This document shows positions 17,289 to 26,587 of a stretch of 64,000 nucleotides of DNA, piece by piece (within the stretch, counting starts at the first letter, position 1; every line of letters begins with the position of its first letter). The notes beneath the pieces are model-generated. The model ran no database searches. It was given only the letters and a program-made list of their open reading frames with translations, and was not told the origin of the DNA. This DNA is from Halostreptopolyspora alba (lineage in GTDB: Bacteria; Actinomycetota; Actinomycetes; Streptosporangiales; Streptosporangiaceae). Where the stretch lies: NCBI GenBank assembly GCA_003725585.1, contig RJMB01000006.1, forward strand, positions 145,859 through 209,858, written 5' to 3'. A program made the position numbers and the translations under genes.

Positions 17289-19481
17289 CTACACCGGAAG
17301 GAACGGGCTGGGCTCGCCGTGCCAGCTCACGTAGAGGGACTCGCGCGCCCGGGTGCAGGCGACATACAGCAGCGACCGTTGGGCGTCGATGTCGGCCTGG
17401 TGCTGGTTCTCGTCGAGCTCCGCGCTGGTCACACGGTCCAGCTGGGGGAGGGCCTCGGCCGTGGCGCCGAACACCGCCACGGCGCGGAACTCCAGCCCCT
17501 TGACGCCGTGCATGGTCGTCACCCGGACGCCGTGGGCGGGGTCGTTGACCGAGTGCTCGCGCGGGTTGAAGGTCGAGGCGGGCAGGGATCGGGCGCGCAG
17601 GTGCGCGGCCACGGCGTCCCGGAGCCGGTTGGTGCGGGTGGTGACGCAGATGTCGCCCGGTTCGATGCCCTCGGCCAGCCACCCGCGGACCCGCTCCGCC
17701 AGGGCGTCGAGCTCGGCGGGCTCGTCGGCCGTCCCCCTGAGCTCGGGAGGCGGGCCGCTCAGCACGGAACGCAGCGCCCCTTCTGGTTCCGGTTCGGACT
17801 CGCCGAGCTCGTCGACCCGCTGCCCCGCCATGATCCCGTCGGCCCAGGCGAGGATCTCCTTCGTGGTGCGGTAGTTGACCCGCAGCGGGTACGAGCGACC
17901 CACCACCCCGATCCCGAGCTGCCGGAAGGAGACCGTGCTGTCGTAGATGCGCTGTCGGTTGTCCCCGGAGATGAACATGTCGTTGGGACCCGGGGCCACG
18001 GCCGCGCGCAGCGTGCGCCACTGTGTCGGGTGCAGGTCCTGGGCCTCGTCCACGACCACGTTGGTGTAGGGCTTCTCGGCGCGTTCGTCGAGGATCCGGG
18101 CGGCCTCGACATGGGTCTCCTCGGCCGGGAGGTGCTTGCTCTGGCGCATCATGGCGCGGGCGTCACTGATCGCGTGCCAGACGGCTCTCCGCTGGTCGAC
18201 CGTCAGCGGGATGCTGCGGCCACGGCGGGCGTCCGGATCGAGGTAGCCGTCCAGGGTGCTGATGCCCTGCGCCATGACCACGTGCCGGTACTCGGAGTGC
18301 AGGAAGTCGGGTGGCCACGGCAGTTCGTGACGGCTGCTGTAGTGGGCGAAGACGCCGCGGGTGTCCAGGCGCAGCCGGACATCGGGCCGCTCCTGTTTGA
18401 CCAGGTCCATAGCGAGCTTGTCGGCGGTGACGACGTCGACGTCCTCGACCAGTTCGGTGGGCAGCAGCAGCGCCAGGTTCCGCCTGAGCGACTCCACCAG
18501 GGCGTTGGTGAAGCTGGTTAGCAGGATTCGGCCACCCAGCGGCAGGTGCTCGGCCAGGTGCTTCACCCTGTGCAGGGCGACGACGGTCTTGCCGGTGCCG
18601 GGACCGCCGGACACCTTGGCCGGACCGTTGAACCGTGGTCGGTAGGCCAACTCGCGTTGCTTGGGGTGCAGGTAGATGCGCCAGGCGTTGAACTCCCCGG
18701 CCAGCACGTCCTCGATCTCGCTGTCGTCGTTGACCACGATGACGCGCTCGCGCGTGTGCCGGATCGCGGCGTCGTAGTCGTCGTGGGCGACGGCGCCCAC
18801 GGTGGGCCGGCGGGGCGCGACGATCTCCGCGAGGACGCGATCCACCGAATGGCCCTCGGCGAGTGCCGAGAGGACCTCGTACTGGTCCTGCGGCAGGGCC
18901 GCCTGCCAGTCGCGCAGCTCGCGCATGCTGCTCAGGGAGCGGGAGAAGTCCAGGATCTCGGGGTCGATCCCCAGACGTCCCATCTCGCGGTCGCTCACGT
19001 GGTCGAACAGCCCGTCGGTGGAGACCGGGTCGGCACGCGCTTCGGCGGCATCGCTGCCGTCGCCGGGCTCTTCCGGCTCGTGCCGCGCCGCGGGTGTGGG
19101 GGGTGAGGTGTCGTCCTCGGTCTTCCCCAGCGCGGTGGCGTCGCGGCGCTCCAGGGTCCCCATGACCGAGTTGACGTCGTGGCGCTGGTCGCTGGCCCAC
19201 TCCTCGGCACTCTCGCGGGGGAGCAGGTGCACCAGTAGGTAGGTCTCGCCGGACTCCGGCGCCAGCATCACCCCCGTCCAGGTGTCGCTGATCCGGAAGG
19301 TGCGGATGCGGGGGTCCTGGCCCGCGGGAAGCGCCTGGATCTGCAGGTCCGGGTGGGCGAGGAGGGCGTCGAGGGAGAGCTCACGGAACTTGCGGGTGGC
19401 GGCCTTCAGGCGTTCGCGCGTGGGCTGGTCGAGCTTCTCGTACTGCGGCAGACACGTCGCGTCGATGGCCAGCTGGGGCAT
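17289..19481 (-). CDS. UvrD/Rep-type helicase with RelE-like N-terminal domain
   Basis: The ATG at 19481, after AAGGAGG, gives 730 residues. Residues 1-110 resemble RelE/ParE toxin folds (TRERLKAATRKFRELSLDAL, then IRTFRISDTWTGVMLA and YLLVHLLPRESAEEWA). The helicase part begins near residue 270. Walker A GGPGTGKT is at 292-299, followed by motif Ia-like LLTSFTNALVESLRRNL, Walker B VVVDEAQDLHPTQWR, and C-terminal motifs VRVTTMHGVKGLEFRAVAVF and LLYVACTRARESLYVS. It is a superfamily 1A DNA helicase of unknown pathway. The RelE-like domain may bind nucleic acid rather than act as a toxin. Confidence 0.85.
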   Translation of the reverse strand: MPQLAIDATCLPQYEKLDQPTRERLKAATRKFRELSLDALLAHPDLQIQALPAGQDPRIRTFRISDTWTGVMLAPESGETYLLVHLLPRESAEEWASDQRHDVNSVMGTLERRDATALGKTEDDTSPPTPAARHEPEEPGDGSDAAEARADPVSTDGLFDHVSDREMGRLGIDPEILDFSRSLSSMRELRDWQAALPQDQYEVLSALAEGHSVDRVLAEIVAPRRPTVGAVAHDDYDAAIRHTRERVIVVNDDSEIEDVLAGEFNAWRIYLHPKQRELAYRPRFNGPAKVSGGPGTGKTVVALHRVKHLAEHLPLGGRILLTSFTNALVESLRRNLALLLPTELVEDVDVVTADKLAMDLVKQERPDVRLRLDTRGVFAHYSSRHELPWPPDFLHSEYRHVVMAQGISTLDGYLDPDARRGRSIPLTVDQRRAVWHAISDARAMMRQSKHLPAEETHVEAARILDERAEKPYTNVVVDEAQDLHPTQWRTLRAAVAPGPNDMFISGDNRQRIYDSTVSFRQLGIGVVGRSYPLRVNYRTTKEILAWADGIMAGQRVDELGESEPEPEGALRSVLSGPPPELRGTADEPAELDALAERVRGWLAEGIEPGDICVTTRTNRLRDAVAAHLRARSLPASTFNPREHSVNDPAHGVRVTTMHGVKGLEFRAVAVFGATAEALPQLDRVTSAELDENQHQADIDAQRSLLYVACTRARESLYVSWHGEPSPFLPV

Positions 19482-19752
19482 GAGCCTCCTTCGTGTCGCG
19501 CTCGCGTGACGTTCGGCGGCCGCACCTGCGCGTCTCTTGCAGCCCTTCCCTGTTGTTGTAACAGATGGTGACAACAGTTCGACCGGAATCGGCCAATATT
19601 TGGTTATTTTCCGCTCGCCTTCGGGGGTGCGGATGTGCTACCCGGCATCCGGTCGGGTAGCCGCGCCCACAGAGCGGTGGGGGAATCAGGACTGCTCACC
19701 CGACGTTCCCGGCGCACGAGTGAAGCCAATCAGCACCGGAGAGTGAGACACC

Positions 19753-20670
19753 GTGAGGGCGATTGTGTACCGACAGTATGGCGGCCCCGAGACACTGGAG
19801 CTGGCGGAGGTGCCGGAGCCGAAGGTAGGCCCCGACTCCGTGCTGGTGGCGGTGCGCGCGGCCTCGGTCAACCCGGTTGACTGGAAGCTGCGCGAGGGCT
19901 ACCTGGACGGCATGCTCGACACCTTCTTCCCGGCGACCCCGGGGTGGGACCTCGCCGGGGTAGTCGAGAGCACCGGCGTGTCAGTGCCCGAGTTCACCGC
20001 GGGTGACGAGGTCATCGGCTACGCCCGCAAGGACATCGTGCGCGATGGCACCTACGCCGAGAAGGTCGCGGCTCCCGTCCGCGCCCTCGCGCGCAAGCCG
20101 AGCAACCTCAGCTGGACCCAGGCGGCCGGGCTGCCGCTGGCCGGGCTCACCGCCTATCAGTCACTGCGCGCCCTGCGCCTCACCGCCGAGGACACCCTCG
20201 TGGTCCACGCCGCCGCGGGTGGTGTGGGTTCGCTCGCGGTGCAACTCGCGCGCGACACCGGCGCGCGGGTCATCGGCACCGCCTCCGAGCGTAACCACGA
20301 CTACCTGCGTTCCCTGGGTGCCGAGCCGGTCAGCTACGGCGAGGGGTTGCCGGACCGGCTCCGGGAGGCGGGGCCGGTGACGGCGGCGTTCGACACGGTC
20401 GGCGGGGAGGCGGTGCGGGTGACACGGGAACTGGGTGTTCCCGCGGAGCGGATCGTCTCGGTCGCCGACCCCGGCGTACTCGAGTTCGGCGGCAGCTACG
20501 TGTTCGTCCGGCCCGATCCCGCCGACCTCGCGGCGCTGGTCGAGCTGGCCGAGGCGGGTCGGCTGACCGTGGAGGTGGCCGAGACCTTCCCGTTGGAGAA
20601 GGCCGCCGACGCGCAACGCCGCAGCGCCGAGGGACACACCCGGGGCAAGATCGCCATCGAGATCTCCTGA
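19753..20670 (+). CDS. Zinc-independent quinone-oxidoreductase-like MDR protein
   Basis: The 305-residue protein has the GroES-like N-terminal domain (MRAIVYRQYGGPETLELAEV) and the NADP-binding motif AAAGGVGSLAVQLARDTGAR at about 153-172. It lacks the zinc-binding cysteines and histidines of true alcohol dehydrogenases, which places it with NADPH:quinone oxidoreductases. The GTG at 19753 follows GAGAGTGAG. It diverges from the helicase gene and is followed by a very strong terminator. The physiological substrate is unknown. Confidence 0.88.
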   Translation: MRAIVYRQYGGPETLELAEVPEPKVGPDSVLVAVRAASVNPVDWKLREGYLDGMLDTFFPATPGWDLAGVVESTGVSVPEFTAGDEVIGYARKDIVRDGTYAEKVAAPVRALARKPSNLSWTQAAGLPLAGLTAYQSLRALRLTAEDTLVVHAAAGGVGSLAVQLARDTGARVIGTASERNHDYLRSLGAEPVSYGEGLPDRLREAGPVTAAFDTVGGEAVRVTRELGVPAERIVSVADPGVLEFGGSYVFVRPDPADLAALVELAEAGRLTVEVAETFPLEKAADAQRRSAEGHTRGKIAIEIS

Positions 20671-20689
20671 GGCGTCGAGGTCTTCTGAG

Positions 20690-20739
20690 GCGCACGAGAA
20701 CGGCCCGGCGGAGAACTCCGCCGGGCCGTTCTCGTGCGC
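20690..20739 (+). terminator. 23-bp perfect-stem terminator
   Basis: Positions 20690-20712 pair perfectly with 20717-20739 around the loop GAAC, 19 bp past the oxidoreductase stop. This is one of the strongest hairpins in the window. Confidence 0.85.
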
Positions 20740-21099
20740 TCGCTCTGTCGCGCGGCCTCCGAGCCCGGTGTTCGGGCGACGCTCGCCGGGCATGCCGGGT
20801 AAAGGTGAGGCAGAGGTTGGCGGCCAGAGGTGCCCACGGGTGGTGTGGTCCGTCGAATGACGGGCGGCGCCCGCGGCGCCCGGCGACTCGAGAAGAGTGG
20901 AGGGCGAGGATGCTCCGAGAGCCCGCTGCCACGGCGGCCGGGTGTCCCACCCGTGCGCGGAACGCCGGGAGTGGGCGGTTCATACTGGCCCACGGGTGGA
21001 CGGACGGGCTCGCCACCTCCAAGCATCGAGGTGGGCCGGGTGCGCCCCCGCTTACGCGCGCGTTCCGGGGCGTTGACAACAGCAGGGAGTGAGTGCCGT
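20740..21099. other. Upstream region of the NB-ARC gene
   Basis: The frame of the downstream gene stays open through this stretch, but there is no ribosome site and the amino-acid composition changes to arginine/proline-rich noise. I therefore read it as leader and promoter DNA. No other gene is supported. Confidence 0.4.
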
Positions 21100-24000
21100 A
21101 TGACACCGGAGCGGCCGGCCGGCGTGACGTCGAACGGCAGAGGGCGAGAGCCCCACCGGAGGGGCCGGATCCCCAAGCTGCTGTGGGGCGGGGCGATGGT
21201 GCTCACCTTCACCTGTGTCTGGTTGCAGACGACCCCGGACCTGTTCGGCGGGGAGCTGCCCCGGGAGGTCCTGGTCTGGTTCACCGCGATCGGCGCGTTC
21301 GGCCAGGCTCTCGGCGCGATCGTGTACCCCGAGCTGGCCGCGAAGTACCGTAGCCGCCCCCGGCAGCTCATCGTGCACCAACAACCCGGCAACGACCTGA
21401 TCCCGCCCCGGGAGCACTTCGTTGGCTACGAGGAGGAGCGCTCCCGAATCAGCCGGTTGTTCGACCGGTTCCCACCTCCCGGCTGGAGACGACTCCTGCA
21501 CCCCGCATCGTGGCGTGACGAGGACAACACACAGCCGGCGCTCGTCGTGGTGATCACCGGGGCACCCGGCACCGGAAAGAGCCAGCTCGCCAACCAGCTC
21601 GCCCGCGAGTTCCGGAAACGATTCCCCGACGGCGTCCGCCGGATCGACCTGCAGGGGGACCGGACCGACTTCGACGAGACCCACCTCGATCTGGGGGAGC
21701 GGGAGAGCGAGGAGCCCCAGAGGGCCGAGGAGGTCGAGCAGGGCGGCCGTAGACCCTGGGGTCCTTTGCGGTGGTGGGGCAGAAAACACCCGGAACCGGA
21801 GACCGACACCGGCACGGGCCTGGCCGACGACTCGGGAACCCCCGTGGGTCCCTGGGCGCCCCGCAACGAGTACAGCCTGCTCGAGGAGGCACTCGACTCC
21901 ATCGGCGACTCGCCCCGTGGGCCGCGCCGCAACCTGGAGCAGACCTGGCGGCGGTTGACCGACGGTCGCCGGCTGCTGCTGGTTCTGGAGAACGCCGCGA
22001 GTCCGGAGCAGATCCGACCGCTGATCCCGAACAGCCCGCTGAGCGCGGTGCTCGTCACCAGCAGGCGGTCGTTCGCGAGGCCGGGGGCGTTCGCCGACAC
22101 CGACTTCGACTGGGAGACCGTGGAACTCTCCGGTTTCGCCGACGACGAGGTCGGGCTCGAGCTGCTGGAACGACTCGCCCCGGTCTCCGACTCCGCCTCG
22201 GACCCCGAGGAGGAACGGCAGCTGCGTCGCCAGATCGTCGCCCACTGCCAGAAACTGCCCATCGCCCTGGGCATGTGCGGTATGCGGCTCGCCGCCCCGG
22301 CGGGCAACGACGCCCGCGATCTACTCACCGCCCTCGGACACGTCGACCAGACCCCGCTGGTGCACGCCCCGTATGGCTTCCGCGCCTCCTTCACGGCCGC
22401 GTTCCAACAGTGCGATCGGGACGGTCGGCTGTTGCTGCGACGCATGGCCGTGACCGGCGTGTACCAGATCGCGGACTACTCCGCCGCGGCCCTGCTGGAC
22501 AAACCCCGCCACAAGGCGGCGGAGGCCCTCGACGAGCTGCACGCCCGATTCCTGATCGACCCGCTGGGTGAGGCCGAGGACGGACACGCCCGGTACCAGC
22601 TGCACCAGCTGGCCGCCGACACGTTGCGTGCCCGCACCGCCCACGACTTCGGGCTGGGGCAGGACGAGAAGCCCGCCTGGTCCGAGGAGTCCGACCGTCT
22701 CGCCCGGGAGCGCCTGTTGTACGTCTACACCTGGCTCGCGGAGCAGGCGGCCGAGACGCTGAGCCACACGGGCGACGGGTTCGGCCAGGGGGCGGTGGTC
22801 CCACCGGATCTCATCGACCGGTTGGGGATACGGGCTCCCACACACCCGCAGGCGTGGCTGGAACGCGACCGCGAGTTCCTACTGGGGTGCGCCTGGGTGG
22901 CCGGCGCCGATGGCCAACCGGAGGTGGGGCGCCGACTGGTCCGGGCGTTCGCGGCCATGTGCCAGACGGTGCGCACCCACTGGGACGAATGGGGTGAGGC
23001 CGTGCGTGCGCAGCGCCAGCTGGCCGATGCCGAGGGCGACCCGCACGCGGTCGCCATGGCGATGCTGGACGAGTCGGAGTACGCCGGCAGCCGCGGCGAC
23101 TACGACCGCGGGGTCACACTGGCCGAGGCCGCCCGGGACGCGTTCGTGGCCCAGGGGGCGCACCCCCGGTGGCGAGCGCGGTCCCTGCGCGCGTTGGGAG
23201 GCAACCTGCAGCGCCGGGGAGACCTCGACGACGCGCGCCGCGAGCTCGAACACGCCGAGAGCATCTTCGCCAGGTACGAGGAGACCTGGTGGCAGGCGCG
23301 AACGCGGTGCAACCTCGCCGAGGTCGACACCCACGTCGGAACCTACGCCGAAGCGCAGCGGCTGCTGGAGCAGGCCCGCGACGCCTTCGATGCCGCGGGC
23401 GACCCCGACCACGGTCAGCACACCCGTATCCTGCTGGCCGAGGTGCTGAACCGCCGGGGACACGACCTGGAGGCGTGGAGCCTGCTGCAACACGTGCGTA
23501 CGCGTGCCCTGGAGGAGAGCAAGGAGGGCTACGTCGCCCGGTGCCTGCGCGCCATGGGTGCGCTAGACAGCGACACCCTGGAGCGCCAGTACCTGCTGTT
23601 GGCCCAGAAGGAGGAAGGGTCGACGGATGTGGGCTCCCGCCTGCCCGGATCCACCGCCTGGCGCAAGGCGCGTGCTCGCCGACGTTCCTGGTCGCACCGG
23701 AGCAGGGTGGCGATGCTCCACGAGGCGATCGAGCTGCTGGACCGTATGGGCGACGTGTGGGGTGTGCACTGGACCCGGCTGACCCTTGGTCTCACCCTGA
23801 TCCGGGATGGGTACTTCACGAAGGGCGCCCGCGAGCTGGACCGGGCAACCGAGGGGTTCGCCGAGCTGGCCGACCGGCTGTGGCGGGCCCGGTCCCACCG
23901 GATCATCGCCGAGCGGCTGCTGGCCGCCGCTGTCGAGCACGTCACCGGCTCCTCGGAACCCGTTCCCGCTGGAATCGGGGTTTCCACACCGAGTTTCAAG

Positions 24001-24285
24001 TACCGGATCGACACGGCCTACGCGCACGCGCGCAGCGCCGTGGACGCCTACGCCGAGATCGGTGACCGCTCCGGCCAGATCCGCGCGCAGCTACTGCTGG
24101 CCCGCATCCTGCGCGCGGCCCACCGGCCGCACGACGTCGACGCCCCACTGCGCGCGGCCGAGCGGTTGGCCCAGGAGCACGGGATGCCGCACTTCGCCGA
24201 GGAGGCGAAGCGGCTGCGCCGCGTCCTCGGCGAGGGCGGCACGCGGGACCACGCCACGGTCGCCGAGTACTGGCCCATCAGCTGA
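21100..24285 (+). CDS. Membrane-anchored NB-ARC/STAND ATPase with TPR repeats
   Basis: The 1061-residue product starts with two hydrophobic helices (about 27-43 and 55-78). A P-loop follows at 154-161 (GAPGTGKS), then Walker B-like RRLLLVLENAAS, an NB-ARC-type LSAVLVTSRRSF sensor and a GLxxL-like LPIALGMCGMRLAA. A winged-helix region (RMAVTGVYQIADYSAAALLD) comes next. The C-terminal 500 residues are alpha-helical TPR-like repeats (GGNLQRRGDLDDARRELEHA). The architecture matches the AfsR-like ATPase and repeat regions but lacks a SARP DNA-binding domain. It is a signal-sensing STAND protein; a regulatory or defence role is inferred. Confidence 0.82.
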   Translation: MTPERPAGVTSNGRGREPHRRGRIPKLLWGGAMVLTFTCVWLQTTPDLFGGELPREVLVWFTAIGAFGQALGAIVYPELAAKYRSRPRQLIVHQQPGNDLIPPREHFVGYEEERSRISRLFDRFPPPGWRRLLHPASWRDEDNTQPALVVVITGAPGTGKSQLANQLAREFRKRFPDGVRRIDLQGDRTDFDETHLDLGERESEEPQRAEEVEQGGRRPWGPLRWWGRKHPEPETDTGTGLADDSGTPVGPWAPRNEYSLLEEALDSIGDSPRGPRRNLEQTWRRLTDGRRLLLVLENAASPEQIRPLIPNSPLSAVLVTSRRSFARPGAFADTDFDWETVELSGFADDEVGLELLERLAPVSDSASDPEEERQLRRQIVAHCQKLPIALGMCGMRLAAPAGNDARDLLTALGHVDQTPLVHAPYGFRASFTAAFQQCDRDGRLLLRRMAVTGVYQIADYSAAALLDKPRHKAAEALDELHARFLIDPLGEAEDGHARYQLHQLAADTLRARTAHDFGLGQDEKPAWSEESDRLARERLLYVYTWLAEQAAETLSHTGDGFGQGAVVPPDLIDRLGIRAPTHPQAWLERDREFLLGCAWVAGADGQPEVGRRLVRAFAAMCQTVRTHWDEWGEAVRAQRQLADAEGDPHAVAMAMLDESEYAGSRGDYDRGVTLAEAARDAFVAQGAHPRWRARSLRALGGNLQRRGDLDDARRELEHAESIFARYEETWWQARTRCNLAEVDTHVGTYAEAQRLLEQARDAFDAAGDPDHGQHTRILLAEVLNRRGHDLEAWSLLQHVRTRALEESKEGYVARCLRAMGALDSDTLERQYLLLAQKEEGSTDVGSRLPGSTAWRKARARRRSWSHRSRVAMLHEAIELLDRMGDVWGVHWTRLTLGLTLIRDGYFTKGARELDRATEGFAELADRLWRARSHRIIAERLLAAAVEHVTGSSEPVPAGIGVSTPSFKYRIDTAYAHARSAVDAYAEIGDRSGQIRAQLLLARILRAAHRPHDVDAPLRAAERLAQEHGMPHFAEEAKRLRRVLGEGGTRDHATVAEYWPIS

Positions 24286-24309
24286 ACCGGGGCCGACCGC
24301 GCGGTGTGG

Positions 24310-24365
24310 GTCGTGTCCGGGGTTTTCGGCCCTACGATCGTAGGGCCGAAAACCCCGGACACGAC
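24310..24365. repeat. 56-bp perfect palindrome between NB-ARC and DUF218 genes
   Basis: Positions 24310-24337 are the exact reverse complement of 24338-24365, with no unpaired centre (core TACGATCGTA). It lies 24 bp after the NB-ARC stop and 42 bp before the DUF218 start. As RNA it would fold into a 26-bp stem with a 4-base loop, so it most simply acts as a terminator. It contains internal TTTT and AAAA runs. Confidence 0.85.
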
Positions 24366-24407
24366 GATGCGAGGCGGGGGGACGAACGGCGGGCGAGGGA
24401 GGCGCGG

Positions 24408-25025
24408 ATGCAACCGGCGGGCTGGGTCACGGCGGCTGTCGTCGCCGGGGCCGCGTTGGCTTTGGCGCCGACCGTGTGGGTCCACCTCGTCAGTGCCGGG
24501 CACAGGTTCGGGGCCGACTCCGTTGCGCCCCATCCGGTCGTGATCGTTCTCGGCGCCGCTGTGTGGCCCTCCGGACCCTCGCCGCTCCTGGCGCGCCGGC
24601 TGCGCGTCGCCGCGCGGCTGTGGCACGCGGGCCGGGCACGGGCGATCCTCGTTTCCGGTGACGACCGCCCCGAGTCGGGCCGCGAAACCACCACCATGGT
24701 CCGGTTCCTCGTCGAGCTCGGGTTGCCCGAGCGGGTGATCGTGGCCGACCCCCACGGCTACCGCACCTGGGACACCTGTGTGCGAGCGCGCGAGGTCTTC
24801 GGGGTGGACCGGGCGATCGTCGTCACCCAGGTGTTCCACCTGCCCAGGACGGTGGCGTTGTGCCGGGCCGCGGGCGTCGACGCGGCCGGGGTGGGTGACC
24901 CCAGCCTCGCCCGACGGTCGCGGTCGACCGCCTACGGCTATCTCCGCGAGCTGGGTGCCAACGCCAAGGCGCTGCGCGACGCGGTGCGGCGTCCCCGGCC
25001 GTCGAGGTGCCGAACGACTCGGTGA
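24408..25025 (+). CDS. DUF218 (YdcF/SanA-type) envelope protein
   Basis: The ATG at 24408 has a GGGAGGCG site and gives 205 residues. There is one N-terminal hydrophobic helix (VTAAVVAGAALALAPTVWVH), then the DUF218 core: VVIVLGAAVWPSGPSPLLAR, ARAILVSGDD and IVVTQVFHLPRTVALCRAAG. The outside domain is typical of SanA/ElyC proteins linked to envelope integrity. The C-terminus is short and basic. A related gene lies at 26588 on the other strand. Confidence 0.85.
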   Translation: MQPAGWVTAAVVAGAALALAPTVWVHLVSAGHRFGADSVAPHPVVIVLGAAVWPSGPSPLLARRLRVAARLWHAGRARAILVSGDDRPESGRETTTMVRFLVELGLPERVIVADPHGYRTWDTCVRAREVFGVDRAIVVTQVFHLPRTVALCRAAGVDAAGVGDPSLARRSRSTAYGYLRELGANAKALRDAVRRPRPSRCRTTR

Positions 25026-25045
25026 ACCAGGGATAATGGGCGACC

Positions 25046-26554
25046 ATGGATGGTATCGACGGTGACGGGGGCGGCAGCGCCATGAGCGCAGCGGGTGAGA
25101 ACGTCAACGGCGCGCCCGGCGGGGCAGCGGGGCGTGAGTCGTGGTCCGAGCGGGTCGAGACGGTCGACTGGGGCGCGCTCGCGCCCGACCGCGGCAAGGA
25201 GATTCCCGTTCTGCTGCGCGACCTCGCCGATGGTGGGGCGGCCAGTGGCAACGACCCCGTCGAGAGCCTGGCCACGCTCCACGACATCCTGCGGTTCCCG
25301 GAACCGGGCTACCTCGCCGCTCCGACGGCGGTCGAGTTCCTCACCGCGATCGCGTGCGACCCCGCCACCGCCCCGGCGGGGCGGTGGCGCCCGCTCAGCC
25401 TGCTGCTGGAGCTCATCGTGCCCCACGCGGCGACACGATTTCCCCACCACCGCGACATCGCCCTGTGGCGTGACGAGGTGGCCTGGGTGAGTGCCACGCC
25501 CGTCGACGAGGCGCGCGCGCAGTACGAGACCTGGCTGGGGGAGGCGTCCGACGAACAGGAGCACCGGCGGCTGACCCGCCGCCTGGACACCCTCTCGCGC
25601 GACAACGGGCCCGCCCTCATCGAGGCCGAGCTGGCGGTCCACGACGCGGCTCGGGAACGCGTCGCCGACCTGGCCGGGCTGCTGGCGGGCTCCGACAACC
25701 GGCGCAGTGTCGACAGCGCCGCCGAATGGGCCTGCTACGTCCTGGCGTTCTTCCCCGACGAGGCCGAGACCATCCTGCCGGTGCTCACCCGCGAGTCGTC
25801 ACTGCTCGTCCCCAGGGACCTGGCCAGCGGCGCCACGAGCGGTGACGGGCCGCTGTCCGCCGAGCTGTTCGCGGTGGGCATGCTGGCCAGGCCCGAGCAC
25901 GCCGCGGTGACGGTGGCGCTGGCCCACCAGATGGCCGGTGGCCACCTCTACAACACGTTCACCGCCGCGGTCTCCCTGGCCATGATCCACGGGGAGCGGG
26001 TGCCGCAGGAGTGTCTGCGCCGCATCACCCGCAGCGGCCGTAGTCGGGTCGGCTACAAGGGGCTGTTCGACGACTCGTGGCCGTACTGCGGGCAGCACCC
26101 CCCGGAACAGCTCGGCTACCTCGCCCTCGGCCGTGGGGGCACGGCCACCCGCGGGGTGCGGATCGACATGCTGCCCGAGGTGTTGGCGGCCGCTGAAGGG
26201 GCGTCCCGCGCGATCCTCGTCGCGGACGCCCTCGAGATGGTCCTCGGGCCACGCGACGAGGGCCACGACCCGGCCGACCACGAGTCCGCCGAGTTCACCC
26301 AGGATACGCTGCGGGTCCTGTGGGCCATCGCCGAGCTCGACGAGGCGGCCTGGGAGGCTCCCGGTTTCGTTGACACGCTCGAGGCGTGGGCGCTGCCCAC
26401 CGACCGCGACGCCTTCCGCGAGTTCGCCGGGGTCGCCGACGACGAGAGCGCCGAGCCCGAGCGGGACACGTCGGCGCGGGACGCTCCGGAGGCGAACACC
26501 GGTGGTGGTTCCCGGGAGCAGGGCGGCCTGCTGCGCCGCATCTTCGGTGGATGA
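25046..26554 (+). CDS. Hypothetical protein with helical repeats
   Basis: The 502-residue protein has no signal peptide, no membrane helix and few cysteines. It is strongly alpha-helical and acidic, with repeat-like stretches resembling HEAT/ARM solenoids (SLATLHDILRFPEPGYLAAP and WACYVLAFFPDEAETILPVL). The C-terminus is a disordered acidic tail ending GGLLRRIFGG. The ATG at 25046 was kept; an ATG at 25082 is an alternative. It starts 20 bp after the DUF218 stop, so co-transcription is likely. The function is unknown; a scaffold role is a guess. Confidence 0.68.
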   Translation: MDGIDGDGGGSAMSAAGENVNGAPGGAAGRESWSERVETVDWGALAPDRGKEIPVLLRDLADGGAASGNDPVESLATLHDILRFPEPGYLAAPTAVEFLTAIACDPATAPAGRWRPLSLLLELIVPHAATRFPHHRDIALWRDEVAWVSATPVDEARAQYETWLGEASDEQEHRRLTRRLDTLSRDNGPALIEAELAVHDAARERVADLAGLLAGSDNRRSVDSAAEWACYVLAFFPDEAETILPVLTRESSLLVPRDLASGATSGDGPLSAELFAVGMLARPEHAAVTVALAHQMAGGHLYNTFTAAVSLAMIHGERVPQECLRRITRSGRSRVGYKGLFDDSWPYCGQHPPEQLGYLALGRGGTATRGVRIDMLPEVLAAAEGASRAILVADALEMVLGPRDEGHDPADHESAEFTQDTLRVLWAIAELDEAAWEAPGFVDTLEAWALPTDRDAFREFAGVADDESAEPERDTSARDAPEANTGGGSREQGGLLRRIFGG

Positions 26555-26587
26555 GGGCACGGGGCCGGCACGCGGCCCAGGCGCGGC

